Positions 46,330 to 58,099 of a DNA stretch of 64,000 nt are shown one piece after another. The DNA is from Kappaphycus alvarezii (taxonomy: Eukaryota; Rhodophyta; Florideophyceae; Gigartinales; Solieriaceae), in NCBI GenBank assembly GCA_002205965.3, contig NADL03000594.1:1612001-1676000 (forward strand), in the 5' to 3' direction. A program made the translations under genes and the position numbers. The number at the start of each line of letters is the position of its first letter. The stretch's first letter is position 1. Below the pieces are notes generated by a model. It was not told the DNA's origin. It was given only the letters and a program-made list of their open reading frames with translations, and did no database searches.

Positions 46330-49060
46330 TGGAGCCTTACGAGCCGAATTTAAGAGAACTATCGGAGGAGGAAGAATTATCAGGGGAAGAAGAAGGTGTA
46401 GAGCAAGCAGCAACACTCACCTCGAAGTTCAAATATTTAAAAGAGGAGGGCTATAATATGCCGGTGAGGGCATCTAAGGATAGGGACGTGATCTCCTAGG
46501 ACATTTACGATTTCGAGCCATCTAACTTTCCGAAAGTCCATTCCTTTGAGTAGACAGACGGTAATTAGATACATCTAAAGTATTGTCTTATGATTCCTAA
46601 GCATAAAAAGATCGTTGAAAAGGAGGTAGAAGAGCTCTTCGAAGCAAGTAATGTCACGGAATCGAGTTGTGCCAGGCTTTTTTTTGTTGGTAATGGCGAC
46701 AAAAAAATCTGTACGGTTGTTAAAGGCGATGAATCCAGGCCGCTGAACATTTCTAATGATAAAAAGACTCATCGACCAGCTGGTAGTTACGACTTTACTC
46801 ACAAAGCTTGATCCCTATACTTGGTTCTGTAAAATGTTCCTGTTGGAGACCTGCAAGGAGAGAAAGACAATCGTCTCTAGGTATTAAAGTTAATTAATTG
46901 AGGCAATTTTGTTCAGATTGATGAATATTCCAGCTAATTTTCAAAGAATGGTGGACAATATGATTCTTTGGATTCCTTTTGGGTTTTTTATGTCTAACAC
47001 GTCGATATTTTCTCAAAACCGCTTGAAAAACATACTGAACACTGTAAAGAAGTGTTCTAAAGGATTCAAGAAGCTAATTTGAAGTTTAAAGTGACCAATT
47101 ATAGCTTCACTTAGTCTGAATTCAAGATACTTGGGCATGTTTTCAACAATGCTGTTGTCAAGGTTAATGTAGCTACAAAGATATCGTGGAAGCACCGGCT
47201 TCGTTGAATGCGACCGAATTCAATAGCTTTCTAGGGTTGCCATTCTATTGGAAAAGTTTCTTACGAAGCTTTTATGAGAGCTCCACATTGATATACTAAG
47301 AGAGGTCAGAAAAAGGCTGTTCGAATGGACGCTGTAGATGCAGAGGGATTTTGAGCATCTGATGCAGAGGCTGACAAATCCCCAAATGCTCAAATTCCCG
47401 GGCTTTCTCACTTGTTTTTGGTATAGACTGACGCCTTCTCGTTCGCTATAGTAGTCGGGCAATCGCAAAAGACGAATAATGGAAAGACAAATCTTGTTCA
47501 TTTTGTATCCTGTAGGATGAGGTAACAGGATCATCGTCAATATAGCGGCTAACGAGATACTCTCACGGTTTGGTTCGGTTTGGTTCGCGTTGAAGAAACT
47601 TCTAGAATGTCTCCTGTCGAAGAAGCCTTTTCGTTTACGCTGAACATTAAGCCCGCTGGACAGGTTGAAGAAGAATATTATCCACCGCCTACTGGCGCAT
47701 AAATGGAAGTGATGGCGGAATAAAACCTCAAGGTAAAATTATGGCGGATCCTAACGAGCAGTGCGCCCTTTTACTTATATAGGAGGCCGTGAAGCTAGTC
47801 TGAGGAAGAAGTAAATGCTACCAAGGTGTTACTGGCGACTATTTTCTGGTTGAATCTGACGGTTTCCAGGTTTACGCCTCATCTACTGGACGTGGCTAAC
47901 TCTTAAGCAGGTCAGAAGGTAAAAAGTATGGGTAATGAGAATAAGTCGCGATTTGGCGCAACGCTTACAAATTCATTCTTTAGAAAGACTCCATATTATG
48001 CTGTAAGGAGAACGGGTTACGAGCTATGCCACCTCTTGAGAAATGCAAAGAGATCATGACCATATTTCAAGATGATACAATACTTCTAACTGTATGCTAA
48101 TTTAATGGGGTGTCCCTATCTTTTTTACCAGCACCGTAGGACATCAGAGTAATGGCTAAATTTCACGACGATGTAGTAAATTGGGATTTGATATCGACTA
48201 GAAAGTTCGAGGGGGACAGATTTTGGTTTCCAGGGGCTAATCATGATTTCACAGGCTACATTTAGGCGTTTAAATGTTTCCACCAGGCTAAAAGGCTTCT
48301 AATGTATAATATAAGTCTTCGAAATCCAATTAACTACTTGTTCGAAACCAGAGAGGATATAGTCCTGGGCTGATCGCGGTGACATAAGAATATCCATTCT
48401 TAGCCGATTGTTTGGGTCATTATAGAAATAACGTCGGGAAAGCTCCACAACTTCATGGAATAGGAGACCATTCTTCCTTTTGTGCTGCCGGGAATGATTT
48501 TATCGGACAATACCAGTGCTGTAATGGCAGCATCCGCTCAGGAGTTCATAGAAAGTAATAAGATTGATTGTAATATCGTCTTTGCATACTCCCTTATGGC
48601 TAGTAGGATGTCTAAGAGAATGGAAGGGATTTTTAAAAAAAGGTCTGCGATGCCCCACAGTGGATAGTGGGCAAATGATCTGCCTGTAGTTTTGTATTGT
48701 TATCACCGTAAAGAACGTAGAAGCGTCCCCTTCTCGTTTAGATGTTGTATGTAATCACCCTTATTGTCCGAGATAGCGATTATTTGGCTTTTTCCGTGAT
48801 AAACAACCATGAAATAAGATTACGCATCTACTTGGAAGGATTGGCACTCCGCATCTGCGAATTTGGAAATCTTAGGAAAGACGAAAGGTAAGAAATAGTT
48901 AAAGATCATATATGGCGTAGACATGGACCGGCACTCAATACGATTCAAAAGTTGCTAGCCTTTGATTCTTTCTTTAACAACACATGCAGGGTCGCTAAGG
49001 CGATAAATACACGCTGTGAACTTATCTCGTGAATCGCGTCATTCTAAAGATAATCCATGG
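46330..49060 (+). pseudogene. fossil Ty3/gypsy pol (RT, integrase)
   Basis: Piecing frames gives a recognisable gypsy order. 46589 onward: IVEKEVEELFEASNVTESS (pre-RT leader). 46920-46990: MNIPANFQRMVDNMI (thumb-side RT motif). 46995-47150: HVDIFSKPLEKHTEHCKEVF...NLKFKV...FKILGHVF, where the YLDD box is degraded to V-stop-HVD. 48158-48290: HDDVV...KFEGDRFWFPGANHDFTGYI...CFHQAK, the integrase HHCC finger with damage. 48480-48660: LPGMILSDNTSAVMAASAQEF...RMEGIFKK, covering the second Asp and final Glu of the integrase core. Stops and shifts are frequent, so the copy is old. RNase H between RT and integrase is not clearly readable. Confidence 0.68.
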
Positions 49061-50248
49061 CCGAAGGCTTTTGAATTTCAGGAAACTACCTAGACAGTTG
49101 TAGGAAAGTTGGATCCAGGATGAAAAGGGTCAATTGGAAATAAGCAGTGATGAGCATGTAATGAGGCGATTTAGGCAGGAAAAATCGAACAATAAGAGAA
49201 GACGAAGAAAACATTTGGGAGTTTTCACTAAGGCAATCGAGACCAGTATCATCCTCGGCGCAAGCTCTCGGTGCTAAGCTATATAAGCTGATTGGTCGGC
49301 GCAATTTCGTGGTCTCTCTCGGTTGGAAGTTGAGGTCAAACTTATACCAGCTGTTTAGCAGCACCTCAGTAATTCACTTCGTCAATGATTGAAGCCTTAG
49401 TTTCTGGTTGGAGAGAAACGATCAGAACACATTCGCTCGGCAAGGAACTGTTAAGCGCCAGGGGTTTATTTAGCGATTTTTCGAAGGACGAGGAGTAAAC
49501 GGGGAACGTGAAACGAGCCGGAGCGAGCGCGGTAGTGGGGACGGTAGTATGGCGGGAGAACACCAGTACAATAACTTACCGGGAACCTCGGGGCCACACC
49601 CGGGCGTGCGGATGTCATCCTTTTTAACGCACTGTTTTTTAGAATACATGATAAGAGAAGGTCCACCAATTATGCAAACTCCAAATTCGGAGGGATTTTG
49701 GGAAGATGAAATTCCATTCGATCGCGCCCCCGGAGATCCAATCCAATTCCGGTTGAAGCGCTGCGCTTCAAACGGAGAGGAACGGGCTCCAAAATCATCT
49801 ATTTGAAGTGCGCTCCAACATTACAAGAGCGACGTATGCACCGCAGCACGTTTCTGTTCTTGAATCGCCACTGCGGGAAAAACTGGAAACCTTCATTGCC
49901 GTTCGAAGTGGGCTTCCGCTTTGTAATTGCGATGTTCCCGCCAATATGTTTGCCTTCGCTGCAAACAGTTCATTCATTTATCAGGCATTCTTGCGGATTT
50001 ATCAGTATCTGAAGACGTGCGTGCTTCTATCAAAACTTTCGAAGCACGCCAACCTCTCTTCGCTTGTCTTTGTCTCAACACTCCAAAGTCAGTACTAGTG
50101 TGCTCGACACACTGTCACTCAACACGACACTACTTGCCCTCCTCCGTGCACAATCTGTGCCATTACCGTTCGCCTGAAAGAATAGTACAGCCCCCAAGAT
50201 TTGGGTCTAACTTTGTCGTGGAAATCCCTGTGAAACAACGCCATCTTC
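49061..50248. other. region with unassigned coding-like frames
   Basis: Overlapping plus-strand frames at 49549-49806 and 49808-50098 look protein-like when read together (PNSEGFWEDEIPFDRAPGDP, then ESPLREKLETFIAVRSGLPL) but match no family I know. They precede the Harbinger ORF and could be its 5' part or a captured fragment. Confidence 0.3.
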
Positions 50249-51482
50249 TTGACAGTGTCCTCCCAAAAGCCCTGCACAGTAGAAAGTAGCGTAGCAGTAG
50301 TGGGAGGTGGGAAAGGTTGGACGAGTGCTGAAATTTTCGCTGCTTGCAAAGCTTACGTGAACGAATCTGAAGATCCTCGGAAGGGTTCCGGAAAGAAGAG
50401 AGATGTCTTTTACACTGAAGGGCTTGCTCTGTACGAAAATTATATATCTGTTTTGGAGGAAAAGGAGCTACTTCCGAAACGGACTGGAGCGGCGGTTGCA
50501 CTGCGGTATCGAAAGACTCGGTGTGAATGCTTGAAGTTCGAAGGCATAATTAGCAGGATGAAGAGTAAAAGACGGATTGGGTCTCCTACGGAGGAGTAAA
50601 TTGAACGTGCTTCCGTAACGGTCTACAATGGAGAGGCGAATGTGTCTTACATGTATACGTTCATGTCAGACAAAACGCTGAACCCAGGGCCCCAATTTGT
50701 CTTCCGCGTCGCCCTTTCGTATCTCCGCACAAGTCACACATGGAAAATGATTTTACTCTCGGAGCAAAGATCATCTACTCCGCAAGTTGAGGGTCTTGAA
50801 AACGTTGTTGACGGACCAATGGAGGCACAGCCCGTGGAGTCAGGGCAGCGTTTTTCAAACACTGCAATGAGGAGTCTAGTAGGAAGAGCAGCCGGCGACC
50901 CATAGGAACAAAGCGTGCAATGGAAGTATCAAGCCAGATAAAAGCACTCCGCGAGGGTGCTGAAGGTATTGAGCAAATAGCCGCTGCCGCTGCAAATAAA
51001 GCGTATCAAAGTTGCGGAGGAAATGTTGGCCTTAGAAAAAACAGCGTGTTTTGATCCAGCTCTTCAATATGAATGGCACGGATCCGATACTCAATCAGCA
51101 ATTCCTCAAACTGAAAAAGACAAAGCACTCACGGATTTGGGAAGTTAAATCCGTTTGTCAGAAACTCGTGATCACAGGACCACAGAAAATGACAAGGCCG
51201 AATGCTTTGACGGAAGACAGGTATTCTCGAAAGCAGGGGAGCGTGGAGAAGGACGACAAGGATTCGAAGGAGACCGAAGCTGAAGAAAATGGTGTCTCCC
51301 GAACGGATTCTCCTGCATCAGCAGAAAACGAAGCATTTCGCAACAATATCAAAGGTACCTTATCTATTTCAGCGAAAATAAGCACAGAGAGCGAGAGCGA
51401 TGCCCAGAATGGCACTTCGGCGCAGAAGGGAGACCAGGGCTACGAAGCAGGAACAAGCAGTCTACCTGACCTCATCAACTGA
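50249..51482 (+). pseudogene. Harbinger Myb/trihelix-like accessory protein, broken
   Basis: The frame at 50249-50599 reads GWTSAEIFAACKAYVNESED...FYTEGLALYENYISVLEEK...RYRKTRCECLKFEGII, the pattern of Myb/SANT-trihelix proteins carrying the NAM-associated C-terminal domain. After a TAA (50597) the same frame continues QRFSNTAMRSLVG to 50905. The neighbouring frame then gives EESSRKSSRRPIGTKRAMEV (50870-50930), RPIGTKRA being the familiar next block, and later VAEEMLALEKTACF in a third frame. A Ser/Glu-rich tail ends at 51482. In Harbinger elements such proteins help the transposase enter the nucleus and bind DNA. No ATG is visible at the front, and stops and shifts show it is inactive. Confidence 0.58.
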
Positions 51483-51628
51483 GGATTGTCCTTCTAACTT
51501 CTTAAACGGCTTGAAGGGACTACGCGTAGGTTATCCACGTAAAGAAAGATGAAATATAATCATCTTTACTCTTCTTTATTTTCAAAATCCATCTAAAACA
51601 CAGAAAAAAAATGATACCTGGAAGCAAA

Positions 51629-52560
51629 TCAAGTCTCAATGCCGAGTGGTGACCAAATGTGAGCCATCAATTCACGTTGTAAGCATTGATTTAGAGCGCG
51701 AAGTTTTATGTTATTACAGATAACTGTAGCTACGTGGCTTGTGGGGAGAACATCCCCCGGTTGACTGAAATCAAAGAAGATATCTGTAGTTTCTTCAGCT
51801 TTTTGAAACAATGCAGTGCGACCCCCCGCACCATCGTTACCATATGAACCCATTCGAAGTTCCACAATCATGTTGTGGAGGCCAACACAGGCTGTAGCAA
51901 GCCACTTCATTTTCGCCAGAGACAAGTACTCACTTGCAACAAACGTAAGCTTAAATCGGCGAGATAGTACACCAATTACTCTCTCAACACATTTCCGCAA
52001 GCCCTCTTGCCTCACTGTGTACAGTTTTGTCTTGTCGCCTGTAGCGTCACTCAAAGACTTGACGAATATTGGATATATCCCATCTGTTAAGTAATAAAAC
52101 AAGTCAAATACCTCTCCAGACACTGTTTAACTGGGATAAATTGTAGGATACACACCAGAAAGAACAGTAGAAAATTAGTCGCTCACTTCAATAATTTTCA
52201 AGTCATTCATTCTCCCGGGAAGCCCGAACATAAATTACCAAATCCAAAGGTCTAATGAACAAATTATTACATGCAAACAGATGGTCCACCCTCTTTATTA
52301 GTCATGATATGATATCTTATAGAGCTTTTGGAAACTTTTTCCAGGACTATACTGCACATTCCAAGCAACCAATACGCCCAGGAGACCTTGCAGCAGCAAA
52401 TGTTCGTTCGATATGTTAAAGATCATTTGCATTTGGCCGTCGTAGATAAACTGGTGAAAACACATTCGTAAGTACGATACGAAACTCTTTTAAACAGCTT
52501 GCCGCTGTGTTTTCCGATATATCAAACATGTAATCTGCGAAATCAGAGCAAAGCCCATGA
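51629..52560 (-). pseudogene. PIF/Harbinger transposase, decayed
   Basis: Read from 52560 downward: FADYMFDISENTAASCLKEF, VFSPVYLRRPNANDL, stop, TFAAARSPGRIGCLECAV, stop, SWKKFPKA. This is the N-terminal half, in which the first catalytic Asp (usually IGSLDCMHW) is Glu. The middle (52330-52130) is poorer but keeps DLVIYVRAS..N. From 52123 the frame is clean: VFDLFYYLTDGIYPIFVKSL, QEGLRKCVERVIGVLSRRFKL and CVGLHNMIVELR, hallmarks of the family C-terminal half (YYLADGIYP...ERAFGVL...LHNMIVE). Stops at the former Gln codon positions and the Asp change make it non-functional. Confidence 0.75.
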
Positions 52561-52620
52561 GTAAGTTGTCTTAATGCGCAGATTATCTTAAACAAGGACT
52601 TCGTCCTTGTCTCAATTGTA

Positions 52621-53260
52621 CAGAGTTTTGTGTTACTCTAGTGCACACTAAATAGGATACTTCCCTGTGCATTCTAAATATTCGTTCAAATGCGTATTCC
52701 GGTTTCTTTCACATTGGTCAGTTTCAGGACGTTTATCATTTTGAGGCCAAAAGTACTTCAACATATAGTGAAGATGAGCGCCAGCATAATCGCGTTGAAT
52801 ATAAGGAGATTTTTCAGGATAAGATACTCCGTGTTGTCTGGAATTGGACATGATGGCAATAGCAGCCATTTGGTACCAGTTGTAGCAAACTCTTCAAGTT
52901 CCTCTAGTTCGAAGAGAATGGCATGCGTGGCGGCCAGGTTGGATTTGCTTGACGATAGTATCTCTGCAAAATTGGAGTGAAACTTGGAATCTGGCTGTGG
53001 GATGCAGTTGGCAGCCAAGTGTCCAAGCACTGTAGTTTATTTACGGATTTGAATCCAGCCAATTATATGCTGCCTAATGGCATCGCTTGGATTGGAGTTT
53101 TTTAAATAGAGGGAGATGCTCTTAGGATGGCATGGGAGCGAGAACGAAAAAAACTGCAACATACGTACCCCAGGGGTACCGTAAAAGTCCCGCTTGACTC
53201 GAGCAGGAAAAGGAAAAACACAACATGCATCTAATATACTGTACTTTAATGCAGGGTAAG
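52621..53260. other. region between Harbinger remnant and copia LTR
   Basis: Two overlapping minus-strand frames (52648-52869, 52758-53030) might be the divergent N-terminus of the Harbinger transposase, but no motif supports it. A tract near 53140-53220 is purine-rich. No other feature is seen. Confidence 0.35.
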
Positions 53261-53503
53261 TGTGGAATGCGCGGTTTCAGCGAGGAGAAGCGAGGAAGGA
53301 AGAAACAGTGAACTGGCGCAAAGGTCCCCCGGGATGCATTTGCAGTCCCGTATTTGGTTGTTTAGTAGAAGTCACTAGAACTGTCGATATTTCTCTCTGA
53401 ATCCCCAAAAACTCTGCCTCTCTCCTCACCCCCCGATCGGGCAGTAAGGGCTTCCTTATATAGCTCTTTGATGGCTATAGAATAGCAGATACATTAGACT
53501 ATA

Positions 53504-56187
53504 CCTTCCAGAAAGGCTAATTTTCGGACACATAGTGAAGAAATAAAAATAAAAATAGGAAGGCCAGGCCAACGTTTGAAAAAAACGCCACCACGTAATT
53601 GGGCATCAGATTTTACATCACAGAGGGTCATAGGAATAGTTGTAGAGTTGAAATGAGCTCAAAAAATTCTGGACAGCATTTAGTCTGCCCAAGGGGGTGT
53701 CCAACGCATGAGAGGGTTTAATTTCGGACAGAAAATCAAGGTGCTGGCAAGGAACAAACGAGGTCTTTCACTATCTCCGCCGCTACTTTGAACGACCTAA
53801 CTCGCGGAAAACGCTGCGTACACCTTTTGTGAGAGGCACTATTGTAGCCATCATGGCTACCAGACATATATGTCTTGTAAGCCTCCATCGATACCTTGGC
53901 CAAGCTCTCAATCTCACAACGTCTTCTCGCACGATCTTTCTTCATCTGCTCTACTCTTCCTCGCTTTGCCTCTTTCTCGGCGGACTTTTTTTCCTTCCTC
54001 ATTGCGTCCTCCATGCATTTACGACGCTTCCGTGCCTGTTGCTCCAATCTACGGCTAATCTGTGCTTGTTGCTTTCGTTTCTCCTCATCCTCTCGCAGTG
54101 TCGCTCTTCTCGCTCTCTCTACTTGCCGTTGCTGCTGCCTCTGGCGTTCCGCTTCTATTTAAGCAAACCGAGCTTGTTGCATTTTAAGCTTCGCCTGCTC
54201 TTTCTCTTGTTGTTGTTGAAGTTCCTCCGCCTCCTTTTGTCTACGTCGAGCCAACATGTCACCCATCGTCACACATTCCGCCGCCGCTCCGCTTTCTAAG
54301 ACAGTTCTACCGGTTCGGGTCCTGTTTCCCGCTTCAGGGCCTTTGTTATTAGAGACCTTCGTGCTATCTTCTGAAAGAATGTCGTTGACTGTTTCAGCAT
54401 TTCTTATCAGCAAAGTCAGCTTCTGAATTGCTTGCGATGGTCCATGGGTTGCGTTCAAAATTTTCACAGCCTCATTATACGTTTCTTTGTCACTAAGTCG
54501 AAGACGTACCGTTCGTAAACGAGATGATACAGTTGCCTCACCAAGTAGCTCCGTTTCTTTCTCTACTAATGTTTGCGGTATGGATTTCAGAGGCCGGAAC
54601 CGCGATGGGTCGAAGGGAAATACTCCTGTCTTGCAAAACGATGTACGAATGTCAGAAATGGTGATGTTCAGAAAAGCATACACACCACAGGCAAGATTAA
54701 CGCCAACTTGTCGATAGTCAATATTTGACCTCTTCTGCAGTTCTTCACGAAAACATTTCAATGACTTTTTGAACCCGCGGTTAACATTCTGGTCGCATGG
54801 TTGTAAAAAATGGGAGGTGTTAGCGGGGCTAACGACAGCTTCACAACTATTTTTTTGACATTGCTCAATCCACTCGATTCCGTTTCTCGAACTGTGACCG
54901 TCAAGGGTCAAAACGTAGGTCATGTCTTCTGGAACAAACTTACGAACCTATTTGTTTATATAGGTCATAAGCGCTGGAAGCACTGACATTTCCATAGATA
55001 CATTCTCCGTCATCTTGATAACTGCGTCCTCCGGAAACCATCCATCTCTAAAGTACTTGTCACAAATAGAACTGCTCTCTTCTTTCCCTTTCCTTGTGTC
55101 CACAAACGCTTCAACCCAGTCAGTCATTACTCTTTGACCGGTAACAATGAAAAATGAAGCCGTCTTTCTACCTGATGCTGAAACAGCAACAGCTGCTTTT
55201 ATGTGCTTATTGGGTCTGTTGACGGATGATGTTGACTTATATGGCCCGTGATGTCCAGAGGAGGAGCAATATGCCTTCTTGAAAGTTGAATCTGTAGCAT
55301 CTACAGCTGTCTCATCCATGTTCCAAACACGGTCAGGGTCGCCTAAAATACCAGGATGTTTATCCTCTATGCTCTGAAGAACCGTGAATAAGGACTGCAC
55401 ATGCTCTCTATTCTCTGCTCGCAGTTCTGCAGATTCCTTGTTTTCCACTTTCCTGTAAGTTATTTCACGATGCCGTGATCGAAAAGCACGAACAACCTCA
55501 TCGCTAGGAACACTACTAGCCCAGCCTTTCCGTCCATCGCCTGTAATCCTTGCCATAATGCGTTTTAAGTCGTCGTTAGTCATCGCAAACCCTCTTGATG
55601 CTGCAAAACGTATACGTGTTACAACCAATCACTCTTCCTCCTCCGTGAGTACAGTACGTTTCCCAACTCGACTGCATTGCACCAAACGTTCAATGTTGAC
55701 CTGATCATTCCTGCGACATAACTCTTTCAATCCTCCAACCGTGGATTTCGGAACACCAGTAGCAGCTGAAATTTTTCGCAGCGTCAATTGAGTTGTCCTA
55801 AGCAGTTCAACTGCCATGCGGCGCGCTTCGATACGTTTAGTTAGTATGTCGTTGGTTCTTTTTCCGTTGTTTGCTAGACCTCGCATTGACGGAGGCCTTT
55901 TGCCGAAAGTGACAAGAACTAAACGAATGTTATTGCCGCCATCAGTCCTGGTCGTTGTTTATTTTGGTTTTGTCTCCTGTTTTGGTGTGTTTTGGCGCCA
56001 TAACGCATCAAACCGGTATTGTACAATCCACTAGTTGTGAGTATACGATTGTCGCTATACTAATGGCTACTCAGAGGAACCCATTGGGCATCATGCGATG
56101 GTCTTAACGGCCATTGAAGAAGGAGGAACACTAAGTCAATTTTGTCCGAAAAAAGACCCATGTCCAAAAACTAGCCTTTCTGGAACG
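53504..56187. mobile_element. pogo/Jerky-type Tc1-mariner transposon
   Basis: A 2684-base element with 27-base terminal inverted repeats (53504-53530 and 56161-56187, 24 of 27 matching) flanked by TA duplications at 53502-53503 and 56188-56189. The empty site is preserved in the other LTR near 63271 (GACTATAGCCACTG). TTTCGGACA recurs inside the left end at 53722-53730, exactly 200 bases from its terminal copy (53522-53530), and its inverse lies at 56143-56151 near the right end, possible transposase-binding sites. It encodes one pogo-like transposase on the minus strand. Confidence 0.93.
53736..55886 (-). pseudogene. pogo/Jerky-family DDE transposase with three in-frame stops
   Basis: From the ATG at 55886 a single frame of about 716 codons runs to 53736, interrupted only by TGA (55629-55631), TAG (54948-54950) and TAA (54159-54161), with no frameshift. 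The N-terminus is a Psq-type helix-turn-helix (TLRKISAATGVPKSTVGGLK). The catalytic core has D1 in VWNMDETAVD, D2 in YVLTLDGHSSRNG and D3 in HFLQPCDQNVNRGFKK, the DDD arrangement of pogo/Jerky proteins. The C-terminal 230 residues are a long Gln/Glu/Arg-rich coiled coil (KEAEELQQQQEKEQ, EKEAKRGRVEQMKKDRARRR). Each stop is one C-to-T change from Arg or Gln. Either recently dead or, less likely, dependent on readthrough. Confidence 0.9.
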
Positions 56188-56324
56188 TAGCCACTGTATT
56201 ACCGGGAGCACACTACAGTAGTACTACCACTTGGCTGTTTAGGGCACAAATCATTGGATCTGCCAAGTCAGATCTGTCGTGGCCTGCCATTGGCCGAGAC
56301 CGTTCGTACAGTATACAATGTACA

Positions 56325-57285
56325 AAATACCCCCCGATTGGGCCGAAACGGTCCTTATACAGTAAAAGGCCCAATTAATTAAACCCCTTGAACTGAATAA
56401 TACGAAACGTAAATAATAAGTTTGCACACCGATTAAATTGAAATTATCCGGTTGCCATGCGAAGTACAGTACAGTACAGTGCACCATACAAACGCCTTCT
56501 TATTGGTCCAGAACGAACATGTTTCGGCACTATGAAAAAAAAACTGCATCTTTGATGTCAGCAATCGACAATCGGCTGTACATGTAACCTCAAAACTTCT
56601 TCGGCATTCGAAGTTCATCATCAGCCACAGCGTCTATCGGTCATGTCTTCTTCCCCAAGGTTTCCCTTCGTGCTGGTTCGACAGCAATTCCCTTGTAGAT
56701 GACACTTCAGATGTCAATTTTGTCAGCGCGATAGGCCCAAAATTTGACCTGGACGAAAGTGGTTCTTCGAGCGCGAGCGACATGTCACCCGAACCGTCAC
56801 CTCCTACTGACAGCGTGTCGTCTACGGAATCAACGAAGAAACCTGACACTGACTACCCCCGGCACCGGTTGGTAGATGATGAGGCGGTAGAGGAAGGTTT
56901 CGGCGAAGAAGACTGTACAACCCAAACAGTGGACACGTGTTCAACATGTTGATCTCCTTGAGACAGAAGAGTAAGAAGGAAATTAGAATTCGATTAATTC
57001 TCAATTAAACTAAAGGACGGTCAATTGGTTGTAGTGGTTCCAAATATCCCGCGTGTCCAATTATCTGAATCGAGGACGAGGGTACATATTGCACAGGTGC
57101 TCGTATACAGTGCATTATTCGAAGTCAGCAACAGTTATTGGTTATTTCAAGAAACGTGGCACATGTAATCAAGCTTGCAAACCTGTGACGATGAAATCTA
57201 AGATTATTGAACGGAAACGAAAGTCCATAATGAAGTAGTGTGTCAAGGTTATGGTATTAAGCAGCCACTAGGATGGCACACAATC
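56325..57285. other. 3' internal region of the copia element, no firm gene
   Basis: Lies between RNase H and the 3' LTR. It holds TGTAC words near 56462-56481. A plus-strand stop-free stretch at about 56643-56950 encodes acidic Ser/Asp/Pro-rich sequence (DESGSSSASDMSPEPSPP), which looks protein-like but is antisense to the element and of unknown origin; it may be an inserted fragment. Confidence 0.35.
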
Positions 57286-57289
57286 GGAA

Positions 57290-57991
57290 ATGGTTTGTGG
57301 CCTCAATGAATCACTGGATATCTGTTTCGATTTCCTCTTTTGGTTTGACTCTCTCGGCTTCATGAAGAATATCAGAGTCCAGGAGTCCAAGAGCACAGGT
57401 TTGATTGAGTTTGCGGAAGGTTCCCAAGTTCCTCTTTGTCAAGGCATCAGAAATGTTGTTGGCGACCTTTATCCATTGCATAACAGCGATTTATACTGAC
57501 TCAAAGGAGTCTCTCAACCTTTCGACTGTTGTTCGCAGCCTGTAATCGGGACCTTCGTGAAGAGTGGTGACGGTCGAGTAGAGTCCATGTTAGTCAACCG
57601 TCAAGACATATGGCAGGGAACGATCACCCGCGTACATATTCGACAAGCAGTATGCCATGAGTCCAGCCCGATCGGTTGACTCTGCGGCTGTTAGTATCTC
57701 CGCCCCCACGGACGAAAATGAGACTCAAGCCTGCTTAGAGCTGTGCCAGTCGATGGCATGGAATATCTTAGAGTTCGGGAAGAAGGTTCCGGAGAAGTAG
57801 CCTGTTTGGCCGTAGGACGATTTGCCTTGGCTCGCGTTAGAGAAGGCTAAATAAGCCGCATCGTTGCTACTTACGTCATTATTGGGAGGCACTCGACACG
57901 TGAGGACCGGAGAGAGCTGTCGAATTTCATGGAGAGCGCAATTGACTTCACTCAAATGGTGCACTCTCAGATCGGAGGTCCATTGCTGCAA
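57290..57991 (-). pseudogene. copia RNase H domain, broken
   Basis: Continues the RT polyprotein: LRVHHLSEVNCALHEIRQLSP, then AYLAFSNASQGKSSYGQTGYFSG, where the first catalytic Asp of the usual FSDASF is Asn. IFHAIDWHSSKQA is followed by a TGA (one C-to-T step from Arg), then VSFSSVGAEILTAAESTDRAGL in the same frame, where Glu and Asp of the active site remain. Lower part (to about 57290) is degraded. Confidence 0.72.
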
Positions 57992-58099
57992 AGTACTCGG
58001 TACAAAGGCAGCAGGGCTGAGAAATCCATGGCCAGGCCAATTAAGCTGTCCAGCAAGTGCTTGGAATGACTTAGTCTCATCCGGTGAGCAATTAGCTTC

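Larger units (their letters stand above)
50249..52620. mobile_element. PIF/Harbinger-type DNA transposon remnant
   Basis: A Myb/trihelix-type ORF on the plus strand faces a Harbinger transposase remnant on the minus strand, the two-gene content of autonomous PIF/Harbinger elements. Outer boundaries, terminal inverted repeats and the 3-bp target duplication were not located; true ends probably lie outside these coordinates. Confidence 0.62.
53261..56324 (-). repeat. 3' LTR of the copia element, split by a DNA transposon
   Basis: LTR parts 53261-53503 and 56190-56324 (243 + 135 = 378 bases) align end to end with 63030-63407. The break lies exactly at a TA dinucleotide that is duplicated around the inserted pogo-type element. 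The LTR carries TATATAAGG on the minus strand near 53452-53460. Confidence 0.92.

Noticed and set aside
55629-55631. Programmed readthrough of transposase stops
   Set aside because: Three different stop codons in one frame, with similar lesions in neighbouring elements, fit decay better than recoding.
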